This document shows positions 31,922 to 39,747 of a stretch of 64,000 nucleotides of DNA, piece after piece. The DNA lies in assembly GCA_900320185.1 (NCBI GenBank), contig ONRD01000008.1, forward strand, positions 1-64,000, read 5' to 3'. A model generated the notes under the pieces. That model was not told the DNA's origin. It ran no database searches and was given only the letters and a program-made list of their open reading frames with translations. Origin of the DNA: an uncultured Bacteroidales bacterium (GTDB lineage: Bacteria; Bacteroidota; Bacteroidia; Bacteroidales; UBA932). The number at the start of each line of letters is the position of its first letter. Position 1 is the first letter of the stretch. Made by a program: the position numbers and the translations under genes.

Positions 31922-33883
31922 TTACCAACCATAAGTCTGAACAAGATTCTTATTGACTTGCAGGTCCGCCTCCCGGATGGGGAACAGATAGTCCCTGTAT
32001 GTCGCCTTGATCTTGCGTCCGTCATCATAAACAACAGGTTTATAGGTAAGGTTGAGATCGTTCCTGCTGTTGTTGTACTTCGTGGGCGGCAGGTTCCAGT
32101 AGTCCGCCGCAATCTTCCACCTGCGAAGGTCAAAGAACCTCTGTCCCTCGAAAGCGAGTTCGATAAGCCGCTCCCTTTGGATGATAGCCCTCATGCCGGA
32201 CTTTGTCTTCGGCTTGTCCGGGTTCATGGAGTAGGCGCCCCAGGAGTCCAGGACTCCTTCCAGGCCGGCAGCCTTCCTGACCCTGTCGACATATTCATAG
32301 ACCTCTTCGTTCGGCTGGGAAAGGGACTCGTTGAGGCATTCGCTGTAAAGCAGGTAAAGGTCTGCCAGGCGAAGCAGGGGATAGCGGTAATCGTGGATGG
32401 AAATCGATCTTCCGTCGACTCCCTGCGTTCCGGAAGACTCGAATGCAACCAGCTTCTTCATCACATACCCGAGGGAACCATTGAAGAGTTCCCCTTCGCG
32501 GAGGCGAAGCATCGGGCTGAAGGATTCTCCCCCGTTCTTGGTGGTGGAAGCGAGTTCGTAATAGCCTCTGTCAAATCCCAGGTCGGCATAAAAACGAGGC
32601 TCCCTGTTGAAATTGATGTTCGCCGTCGTCTCTCCCGTCGCGATGTAACTCTCGTGCTTGTCTTCGGGCACGGCCTTGTGGGTATTGAACCTTCCGGAAT
32701 AATCGAATTCCCTGTCCTCGTCGATCGGGACACCGTGATTGGAATAGAACAGCTCGCACATGTGCCATGACGCGAAGAACCTTCCGATATACGCTGTCAT
32801 GTCGGAAATGTAGAGCTGCGGCAGGAATTGCCGCATGAGGTTCCTCTCGAAGCCGGAAGCATTCCCTGCACGGTCTCCCCAGATTTCCTGGCTCGCCCAG
32901 ATCACTCCGGGATTCCTGTCGACGTCTTCCGTCACCGCCTTGCGGATGGTCATCATGGTCACCAGCGTGTCGTTCATCCTGTACGTCGACGGACTCGTCT
33001 GCCGGTTGAACTCATAAAGCTTGAATCCGTTCGCATGGCAGGCATCGATGGCTTCCTTGGCAGCTTCCGCAGCTTTCGACCATTTTGCAGGGTCCGTTTC
33101 CTGCGGGATCAGCTGACGGCCCCTGTTGTCAGTCCAACTCTTGTAGTCAGCATTCCCGTTGAAGATCGGGCTGGCCGCCCACGCGAGGACTTTGGCTTTT
33201 ACTCCCATGGCAATCAGCCTGTTGATCCGTCCCTGCTCGGAAGTCTGGTCGGGAAGGGTCGGCGGAAGGTCGGCGATGGCCTCGTCGAGAAGCTTGACAA
33301 TAAAGGCCACACAGTCATCGATAGGCTCACGATAGACCATGGTTTCTTCGGGAGATGCGGATGTCGGCAGGTTTTCATCAACCAGGGCGACCGGTCCGTA
33401 GAGTTCCATGAGGAAAAAATGATAGTATGCCTTCAGGAATTTAACCTCGGCTATCCATCTGACCTTTTCCTCCTCCTTCAGGTCATAAGGCTTGTCAACG
33501 TTCTCGAGAAACATGTTGCAGTACCTGATCCCCTGGTAAAGGGCCTTGCCGCCGTTTCTACCGGACCAATAGTCCAGATAAGGGCTGTTCGTGTTCTGCT
33601 CCCCCTGGGCGATCTTGGCTGCCGCCGTCTCCCTGGTAAGGTTGTAGTATCCCATGTTGACATCGAACTCATCCCTGCTCGTGAACCATGTCGGGTAATA
33701 TGACCCGTTGAGAGGGTCCGGCAGGTAACTGTAGCAGGTGCGCAAGAATTTTTCCGTCGTCGCCCTGTTGGCGAAGGCAGAGTCCAGATTCGGCGTATCA
33801 TTCGGCACGACATCCAGGAAATTGCATCCGATTACCAACCCCAGAAGGGTTATGAGTGATATGCTCTTCTTTATTGTTTTCAT
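31922..33883 (-). CDS. SusD/RagB-family nutrient-binding lipoprotein
   Basis: 653 aa, lipobox VIGC (Cys20). The N-terminus CNFLDVVPNDTPNLDSAFAN and the C-terminal RERLIELAFEGQRFFDLRRWKIA (in parts) with PIREADLQVNKNLVQTYGW are diagnostic of SusD. TPR-like helices make up the middle. It forms the lid over the SusC channel and captures oligosaccharides at the cell surface. It starts 11 bases after SusC. Confidence 0.95.
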   Translation of the reverse strand: MKTIKKSISLITLLGLVIGCNFLDVVPNDTPNLDSAFANRATTEKFLRTCYSYLPDPLNGSYYPTWFTSRDEFDVNMGYYNLTRETAAAKIAQGEQNTNSPYLDYWSGRNGGKALYQGIRYCNMFLENVDKPYDLKEEEKVRWIAEVKFLKAYYHFFLMELYGPVALVDENLPTSASPEETMVYREPIDDCVAFIVKLLDEAIADLPPTLPDQTSEQGRINRLIAMGVKAKVLAWAASPIFNGNADYKSWTDNRGRQLIPQETDPAKWSKAAEAAKEAIDACHANGFKLYEFNRQTSPSTYRMNDTLVTMMTIRKAVTEDVDRNPGVIWASQEIWGDRAGNASGFERNLMRQFLPQLYISDMTAYIGRFFASWHMCELFYSNHGVPIDEDREFDYSGRFNTHKAVPEDKHESYIATGETTANINFNREPRFYADLGFDRGYYELASTTKNGGESFSPMLRLREGELFNGSLGYVMKKLVAFESSGTQGVDGRSISIHDYRYPLLRLADLYLLYSECLNESLSQPNEEVYEYVDRVRKAAGLEGVLDSWGAYSMNPDKPKTKSGMRAIIQRERLIELAFEGQRFFDLRRWKIAADYWNLPPTKYNNSRNDLNLTYKPVVYDDGRKIKATYRDYLFPIREADLQVNKNLVQTYGW

Positions 33884-33894
33884 GATTACGACAA

Positions 33895-36800
33895 TTAGAA
33901 CGAAACGTTGACTCCTAAATTGATAACCCTTTGGATGGGATATCCCAAACCGTTCCCTGCCATCTCAGGATCCCACATCTTGAACTTCGACCACACGAAA
34001 AGGTTGTTCCCGCTCGCGTAGAAGCGAAGCATGTCGACATGGAGTTTTCCGGAGATCCTGGATGGTACCGTGTAGCCGATTTCGGCTGACTTGAGCCTGA
34101 GGAAAGCGCCGTTCCTCAGCCAGTGTGTGCTGGTCACCGCATTGTTTGCTATGATGTGGTCTGACAGCCTGGGCCAGAAAGCGTTCAAGTCCCTGTTGCT
34201 CTCCGACCAGTGGTCATCGGCAATATACTGAAGAAGCCCCCTCTGGCCATTGTTGATGAACGGGGTTATGGCAGCGGCGTCGATGAAGAAGGAAGAACGA
34301 GCGGACCCCTGGAAGAAACAGGATACATCGAACGACTTGAAACCGAGTGAGAAACCTGTTCCGTAAATGATTTCAGGAATGGTGGGGAACCCGATGGGAA
34401 CGATATCGTTCTCATCGATCTGGCCGTCGTTGTTGATGTCCTTGTACTTTATGTCACCGGCATCGTAGCTGCCGAAAGTCTGGAGCGGGGAATTCTCGAC
34501 GTCAGCCTCGTCGATGAACAACCGTTCCGCTATGTAACCCATCGGCTGGCTGATTTTCTGGCCCACATGGGACCTCCAGGGGACATCCGAGAAATCAGGT
34601 TCCTCATACACTTCGTACTTGCTGGTCGCATACGTGAAATTGCCGTTCACGACGGCCCACAAGTCCTTGTTGAAGTTCTTCTGGTACTTTAGTTCCACCT
34701 CGAAACCATGGCCGTTGGCAACGCCGACATTGCTTTGAGGGATGACTACAAGCCCCATGGTCGACGGGATGTCGGAACGGGTCTGCAGGATGTTTTCCCT
34801 GCGCTCCCGGAAATAATCCGCAAGGATGCTCAGGTCGTTGCAGATGCCCAGTTCGACCCCGAGATTCGTTTTCTTGGCTATTTCCCAGGTGATGAGGTCG
34901 TTGGCATACCTGCCGATGCTGATTCCGGAATCATATCTGGGAGGGATGCCGAAACTGTAGCCTCCACCGTTCATCTCCACCTGCGAGAGGTAGAAGAACC
35001 TGTCGCTGGTCGCTCCGATCTGGTCATTACCGACTTTCCCATAGGTCGCTTTCAGTTTCAGAGTCGTGACAATGTCCTTCACGGGTTCCCAGAACTTTTC
35101 GTTGCTGACCATCCAGCCGACACCCAGGGAAGGGAAAAATCCGTAACGGTTTTTCCTGGCGAAGCGTTCAGACCCGTTGTAACCGAAGTTCACCTCGATG
35201 AAATAACGCTTGTCATAACCGTAGGCAAGACGGCCGGCTGAAGAAATGTTCCTCAGCGGCAGGGAAGCCTGAAGCTGTGCTGAAGAACTCAGGGACAGAT
35301 CCGCCGACGAATGCTCATCCCTTATGGATCCCACAAGAAGGACGTTAAGGTCATGGACGCCATTGAAAACCCTGTCGTAACCAAGCCTCAGCTCACCGTA
35401 CTGCGCAGAACTGACCGAACGGGAACCGTTGTTGAAAGACAGGTACTCCGTTCCTGCATCCGGATTGAGGGCGATAAGTCCGGTATCGCCGTCCAGTTTC
35501 CTGACGAGATGGTAGTAGAAAGGATTGTATGTCCTTGAGTAAGAAGAATAGGAATTCCTCTTGATATTATACAGCGCCTTGGTATAAAGTCCCTCGAGTT
35601 TGCCGGCGAACTTATGGTCGAACTCGAACTGCATGAGCATCATGGAAGAGCTGGACTGTGCGTAGCCGCTCATGATCTGGGCATATGGGTTGGTGTATTT
35701 ACCCAGTTCATCGGCCATGCCGAACAGGATATGCTTGATTCCCTTGTGCTCCTCATCCGCCTCATAGTACGGAAGGAACATGACGGGAGTGGCATTCCTG
35801 GCCATGCTGAACACCTCGGCACCTCCCTGCCTGGGTCCTGTCTGGTCGTCGAAGGATCCATATGCCCTTACCATTCCAGTAGTCCTGGGAGTGAACTTGA
35901 TCGTGACGTTCGAGCGGATCTGGATCCTGTTCACATCAATGTTGTTGTTGAACTGATTCTCCCGGCTCTCCTTAAGGATACCCGTATCGTGCTGATAGTT
36001 GGCGGCAAGGTAATACTGGACAGCCTTTCCGCCTCCGGTCACGTTGAAATTGACCCTCTGGTTGAAGGTGCGGTCCTTGACCAGATAGTCGTACCAGTCG
36101 ACAGACGGATAGATAAGCGGATTGGTTCCACGCTGCGTCTCGTAGATCTTGGAGGAAGAGAACGGAACCGCGACCATAGGGTTGCGGGTTCTCACCGCCT
36201 CGTTGTACAGTTTCATGTAGGTCACCGGATCTGCCAGTCCCACGAGTTCGGTATTGGAAGACGTGCTTGTCTCAGCCCTGACGTTGATGGAGATGCGGTC
36301 GGGCGAACCCTCCTTCGTGGTAACGAGGATGACACCGTTGGCCCCCCGGGCTCCATACAGGGCAGCTGAATTCGCGTCTTTCATCACTGAGAAAGAAGCG
36401 ATGTCGTCTACATTCAGCCTGGCAAGGTCCGATGAGCTCATCTCGATACCGTCGATGAGGATCAGCGGGTCCTTCTTTCCGGCTGTGCTGAATGTAGTCA
36501 CGCCGCGGATGAAGAACTCGGCATTGTCCAGCCCCGGTTCACCTGAACGCTGATAGGCGATAACACCCGCCATCCTTCCGGCGAAGGCCGTCGTAAGGTT
36601 GCTCGAGGGAATCTTCAGGTCCTGCGGCGTAACCGCAGAGATGGACCCGATGACACTTTCCTTTTTCTGCTTGCCGAAGGCTACGACACGTACTTCATCA
36701 AGGTTCGCAGTATCTTCTTTCAGCGTTACCGTGACCTTGTCGAGCTGGTAGGCTTTCAGCTCGTAGGGAACGTAACCGATGAAAGAGAAAACAAGTACAT

Positions 36801-37086
36801 CCTCGCTGTCGCAACTGATGGAATAGTTTCCGTCCAAGTCCGTTTCAGTTCCGACACCGGCCTTTCCCTTGACCGTAACAGCCACTCCCGGAAGGGGAAA
36901 GCCGTCCTGGTCAACGACGCGTCCAGAGATGGTGACTCTGCCTGAGGAGGGATCCCGACCCTCGGTCCGGGCCATCTCCCTGCCCGTCCCGACACGCTCT
37001 CCCGGAGATGCAGCAGCTCCAGGCGAGAAAAGCAATGTCAGGGACATGACGAGACAAATCGTCAACGATTCTTTTGCCTTTACCAT
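33895..37086 (-). CDS. SusC/RagA-family TonB-linked outer membrane protein
   Basis: 1063 aa. After the signal peptide comes a carboxypeptidase-D-like domain (VTISGRVVDQDGFPLPGVAVTV, in parts), then the plug (VVAFGKQKKESVIGSISAVTPQDLK..., GVTTFSTAGKKDPLILIDGIEM, in parts, the SusC signature) and a large beta-barrel ending VINLGVNVSF. It imports glycan fragments with TonB energy. I start at MVKAKES (37086), which is followed by a good signal peptide; the frame is open 19 codons further upstream without one. First gene of the locus. Confidence 0.95.
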   Translation of the reverse strand: MVKAKESLTICLVMSLTLLFSPGAAASPGERVGTGREMARTEGRDPSSGRVTISGRVVDQDGFPLPGVAVTVKGKAGVGTETDLDGNYSISCDSEDVLVFSFIGYVPYELKAYQLDKVTVTLKEDTANLDEVRVVAFGKQKKESVIGSISAVTPQDLKIPSSNLTTAFAGRMAGVIAYQRSGEPGLDNAEFFIRGVTTFSTAGKKDPLILIDGIEMSSSDLARLNVDDIASFSVMKDANSAALYGARGANGVILVTTKEGSPDRISINVRAETSTSSNTELVGLADPVTYMKLYNEAVRTRNPMVAVPFSSSKIYETQRGTNPLIYPSVDWYDYLVKDRTFNQRVNFNVTGGGKAVQYYLAANYQHDTGILKESRENQFNNNIDVNRIQIRSNVTIKFTPRTTGMVRAYGSFDDQTGPRQGGAEVFSMARNATPVMFLPYYEADEEHKGIKHILFGMADELGKYTNPYAQIMSGYAQSSSSMMLMQFEFDHKFAGKLEGLYTKALYNIKRNSYSSYSRTYNPFYYHLVRKLDGDTGLIALNPDAGTEYLSFNNGSRSVSSAQYGELRLGYDRVFNGVHDLNVLLVGSIRDEHSSADLSLSSSAQLQASLPLRNISSAGRLAYGYDKRYFIEVNFGYNGSERFARKNRYGFFPSLGVGWMVSNEKFWEPVKDIVTTLKLKATYGKVGNDQIGATSDRFFYLSQVEMNGGGYSFGIPPRYDSGISIGRYANDLITWEIAKKTNLGVELGICNDLSILADYFRERRENILQTRSDIPSTMGLVVIPQSNVGVANGHGFEVELKYQKNFNKDLWAVVNGNFTYATSKYEVYEEPDFSDVPWRSHVGQKISQPMGYIAERLFIDEADVENSPLQTFGSYDAGDIKYKDINNDGQIDENDIVPIGFPTIPEIIYGTGFSLGFKSFDVSCFFQGSARSSFFIDAAAITPFINNGQRGLLQYIADDHWSESNRDLNAFWPRLSDHIIANNAVTSTHWLRNGAFLRLKSAEIGYTVPSRISGKLHVDMLRFYASGNNLFVWSKFKMWDPEMAGNGLGYPIQRVINLGVNVSF

Positions 37087-37541
37087 ATTAAAATGATTTA
37101 TACGTAAAAAAGCGAATGGTTTAACGATGCTAAGATAGGACATACCTCCTATGCTATTCGTTAGATTTACGTAAATTTTTCCTCAATTAACGTAAATACC
37201 GGTCTTCTTCATGCCGATAACGTGGCACTGCCAGCAAGGCCGAAGCCTTCCAGGGTCTTCGCCCCAACCGATGCGTGGAAAGGTTTTGGATAATCGGATT
37301 TTTCTGCCTATCTTGCAAAGAATCAATGGCCTTTGCCTTGACCCATGCCTGACTTTCGCAAAGGTTCCCAGAACCTTGAATCCTGATCGCCTTTACTTGC
37401 ATAGCACATCGACCCGCTTCCTGTCATGAAAAACCTTCTCCATAACACAAATGCGCGACCCCAGCTGGGACAAAACAACGGAGAAATACAAGGAAGGAAT
37501 TAAACAGTATCTAATTAAGCAACGTCAAATTGCACGTCAAG
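37087..37541. other. regulatory and gene-poor region upstream of SusC
   Basis: The half next to SusC (37090-37200) is AT-rich and carries three TACGTAAA/AACGTAAA motifs. The rest (37200-37450) has a GC content like the chromosome but shows no convincing gene; a 71-codon minus frame at 37187-37402 has no recognisable features. A possible 35-codon plus-strand gene starts at 37451. Confidence 0.5.
37094..37197 (-). promoter_or_regulatory. operator candidates upstream of SusC
   Basis: ATTTACGTAAAT (37165-37176, perfect palindrome) and ATTAACGTAAAT (37186-37197) have starts 21 bases apart, two turns of the helix. A third related site, TTTATACGTAAA, lies at about 37097-37108, just before the start codon. 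The spacing suggests cooperative binding of a dimeric regulator. Confidence 0.5.
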
Positions 37542-37558
37542 ATGGAAAGAATAACTAG
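37451..37558 (+). CDS. possible 35-aa small protein
   Basis: ATG CGC GAC ... TAG encodes a Lys/Gln-rich, charged peptide (MRDPSWDKTTEKYKEG then IKQYLIKQRQIARQDGKNN). It overlaps the start of the next gene by 17 bases, as translationally coupled genes do. It is too short for composition to prove coding. It may be a relic of a larger protein. Confidence 0.3.
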   Translation: MRDPSWDKTTEKYKEGIKQYLIKQRQIARQDGKNN

Positions 37559-38582
37559 AATGGTGACAATATTGATTCTCGCCTTCAATTGTCTGTCTGC
37601 AAGAGCTCAATTAACTTTTGAGATAGATAGTTTGGTCGTATTATGTTATGACGATTTTGAACTTGACGATAATTGGTACGCATGGGAAAAGAAAGAACTA
37701 TACTCCCGTGGTCCCGACTTGAAGATTTATGGAGTGTTAACAAACAAAAGCGACTCGACAGTAATACTTAGTTATTCAGAAACAGATTCGAAAGAGAGCA
37801 TTGACTTCAAGATCTTTGAATTATACATTTCATATCACTATAAAAAAGATTATCTCATTTCTATAGATCCTTTGTTCAATACAGACTTTATGACCTTCCC
37901 TTTTATTAATGGAACAGACCTACCGGAAAAGTGCTTAAAGACTAACGGAATCGATGTTCGATATTCTGTAATTGAATCAAAGGAATCTATTCCTTTAGCA
38001 TTCGAGACACTTTCTGTTCCAAGGAATCATCGAAATACATCCCGCATTAAAAGGAGAAATTCAGCACAAAAGAAAATGTCCGAAGCAATCAAGTCATCCA
38101 TTAAGGTTATTCCTGTCATTATTGAACCAACGGGGGATACTCCTAAACTTTGCTGGCAACAAGTTGATTCTTTATCACGTTTAAATTATACACAAAGCTC
38201 TTATGACTACGAATCATCCATTCCTCATTTTTTTCTGGACATAAAACCAATGTTCTCTAAAGGAGGAACTGCCGGTTTTTACACCTGGCTTGAAAACGAA
38301 CTGCGTAGAGCTTACCCTTTGTTATCAGAAAGAGATTGTCAAGCTATGATAGTATTCGTTGTCAGTAAAAATGGAGATATCATATACTCAGAGTTATCAA
38401 GTTTCTCTCCAATTAATGACTCTGTTATGTTCAAAGAGACGATTAATGAGATTCTTTCTACTTCCCCTAAATGGCAGGCTGGTGAATTAAATGGGAGAAA
38501 AGTTGATTCGCGTATTACGTTGTTTCTAACCATCAGCGGCCATGGTAAAGTTGTAGATCTATCTATCAAACCTCAATTATAA
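37542..38582 (+). CDS. secreted protein with TonB-like C-terminal domain
   Basis: 346 aa with a signal peptide (MERITRMVTILILAFNCLSARAQ). The first 220 residues match nothing I know. The last 110 (GGTAGFYTWLENELRRAYPLLS, then MIVFVVSKNGDIIYSEL, then ILSTSPKWQAGELNGRKVDSRI) look like a TonB C-terminal domain, including the SP-x-W-x-x-G-x-x-NG-x-x-V pattern. A proline-rich linker and membrane anchor are missing, so it is not a classical TonB. The DNA is AT-rich, unlike its flanks. A TTG at 37530 would add four residues. Confidence 0.65.
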   Translation: MERITRMVTILILAFNCLSARAQLTFEIDSLVVLCYDDFELDDNWYAWEKKELYSRGPDLKIYGVLTNKSDSTVILSYSETDSKESIDFKIFELYISYHYKKDYLISIDPLFNTDFMTFPFINGTDLPEKCLKTNGIDVRYSVIESKESIPLAFETLSVPRNHRNTSRIKRRNSAQKKMSEAIKSSIKVIPVIIEPTGDTPKLCWQQVDSLSRLNYTQSSYDYESSIPHFFLDIKPMFSKGGTAGFYTWLENELRRAYPLLSERDCQAMIVFVVSKNGDIIYSELSSFSPINDSVMFKETINEILSTSPKWQAGELNGRKVDSRITLFLTISGHGKVVDLSIKPQL

Positions 38583-38618
38583 TTAGTTTAATCTTACTTG
38601 TTATTTCAAAGGACATCA

Positions 38619-39125
38619 ATGAGGCAAGACGTGTTAGATTATGCTGCGAATATTGTGTGGCTATTGATTTATTCAATAATAGCAGTAGTCTTTGGAGCTA
38701 CCGTTATGTTTGTCATAGTTTTCATTAGTGAGATGGAGTCGTTTTCGGACTACAGGATTATTTATTACGATTCGAAAGGGGATAAGACCAATATATATGC
38801 TAGAGGATATTGCAGAGGCCTTCTGGGACAACATAATTCGATTGTCCTCTCTCCTGAGGACATTTCATCGAAAAGGTGGGCATTTAACCCAGAGCGTGAT
38901 ATTGAATATCGTTGCGGTCAGTTGTTTTATAAGTTCAAATCTGATACTTTATTCTTGTATTCAAATGAAGCTCAAACAAAAGAATCAATAAATGGGATAC
39001 CTATAGTTAATGAGTCTTTCGAAACAAAGAGGAAGATTCTTACAGTAGACAATTGCAGCGAAAATGGGTATAACTATATCTTGGCAAGTCCTAGAGAAGA
39101 AACTGGTGAACAGAATTACCAATAA
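38619..39125 (+). CDS. membrane-anchored protein, paralogue of next gene
   Basis: 168 aa. One N-terminal transmembrane helix (about residues 10-38, WLLIYSIIAVVFGATVMFVI, in parts) is followed by an extracytoplasmic domain. Its core (LSPEDISSKRWAFNPERDIEY, in parts; LFLYSNEAQ; NGIPIVNES) lines up with FSPENIAANNWKFVQSRDLKY (in parts), LILHHCDNY and LGRIPLLYES in the next protein. I do not know the family. The pair follows a secreted protein in an AT-rich island; an immunity or adaptor role is a guess. Confidence 0.6.
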   Translation: MRQDVLDYAANIVWLLIYSIIAVVFGATVMFVIVFISEMESFSDYRIIYYDSKGDKTNIYARGYCRGLLGQHNSIVLSPEDISSKRWAFNPERDIEYRCGQLFYKFKSDTLFLYSNEAQTKESINGIPIVNESFETKRKILTVDNCSENGYNYILASPREETGEQNYQ

Positions 39126-39141
39126 CTCAGAACACTAATAT

Positions 39142-39552
39142 ATGATTGTGTCTGCCAAACACTTAAGATATTTGATCTTAATTATAGTCATGATTTGCAT
39201 TGGTGGTGCTATTGTGATTAAGCTTATATCGCCCAACTATTTTAAATCATATAAAGATTGCCAAGTAGTAGTATCTTTCCCTGATGGAACAGTTTCGACA
39301 GTCTTCGTAAGGGAAAATCGAATCAAGTTTTTAGGACTAAAGAAAGAAGTGATTTTTTCTCCTGAGAATATTGCGGCAAATAATTGGAAATTTGTTCAAA
39401 GTCGCGACCTGAAGTATGTTGGACGATATAATATAAGCTATGAGTTTAATGGATGTTGTCTTATTCTACATCATTGCGATAATTATCAGGGAATTGATTC
39501 TTTGGGAAGGATTCCTCTCTTGTATGAATCCAAGAAGCAGCCATACTCTTAG
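39142..39552 (+). CDS. membrane-anchored protein, paralogue of previous gene
   Basis: 136 aa with one N-terminal transmembrane helix (about 8-28, LRYLILIIVMICIGGAIVI) and an extracytoplasmic domain of about 105 residues homologous to the previous protein. It follows it by 16 bases. The clear similarity shows a local gene duplication. AT-rich codon use matches the two preceding genes and differs from the GC-rich surroundings, pointing to joint acquisition. Confidence 0.6.
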   Translation: MIVSAKHLRYLILIIVMICIGGAIVIKLISPNYFKSYKDCQVVVSFPDGTVSTVFVRENRIKFLGLKKEVIFSPENIAANNWKFVQSRDLKYVGRYNISYEFNGCCLILHHCDNYQGIDSLGRIPLLYESKKQPYS

Positions 39553-39664
39553 CTGCATGAAACAAAACCGCAATTGTCAAATAACTGATCAATCTATTAA
39601 AGTTTAATTGTTTACAAGCTATGCCGCGGCTTTTGACGTATCACTACTGATCCGAAATTACAAC

Positions 39665-39672
39665 TATATTTG
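39665..39672 (+). promoter_or_regulatory. -7 element for the phosphatase-hydrolase fusion gene
   Basis: TATATTTG, 75 bases upstream of the ATG at 39748. TTTG at 39632-39635 is too far (29 bases), so the -33 box is uncertain. Confidence 0.4.
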
Positions 39673-39747
39673 CTATATTCACCTGCAAATATTCCCATCT
39701 GGCTGGGAATGGATGACTTGGAAATAATCTGATTAATACAGAAGTTG

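Noticed and set aside
37187-37402. 71-codon minus-strand frame upstream of SusC
   Set aside because: No domain or promoter; covers the operator region and reads like chance.
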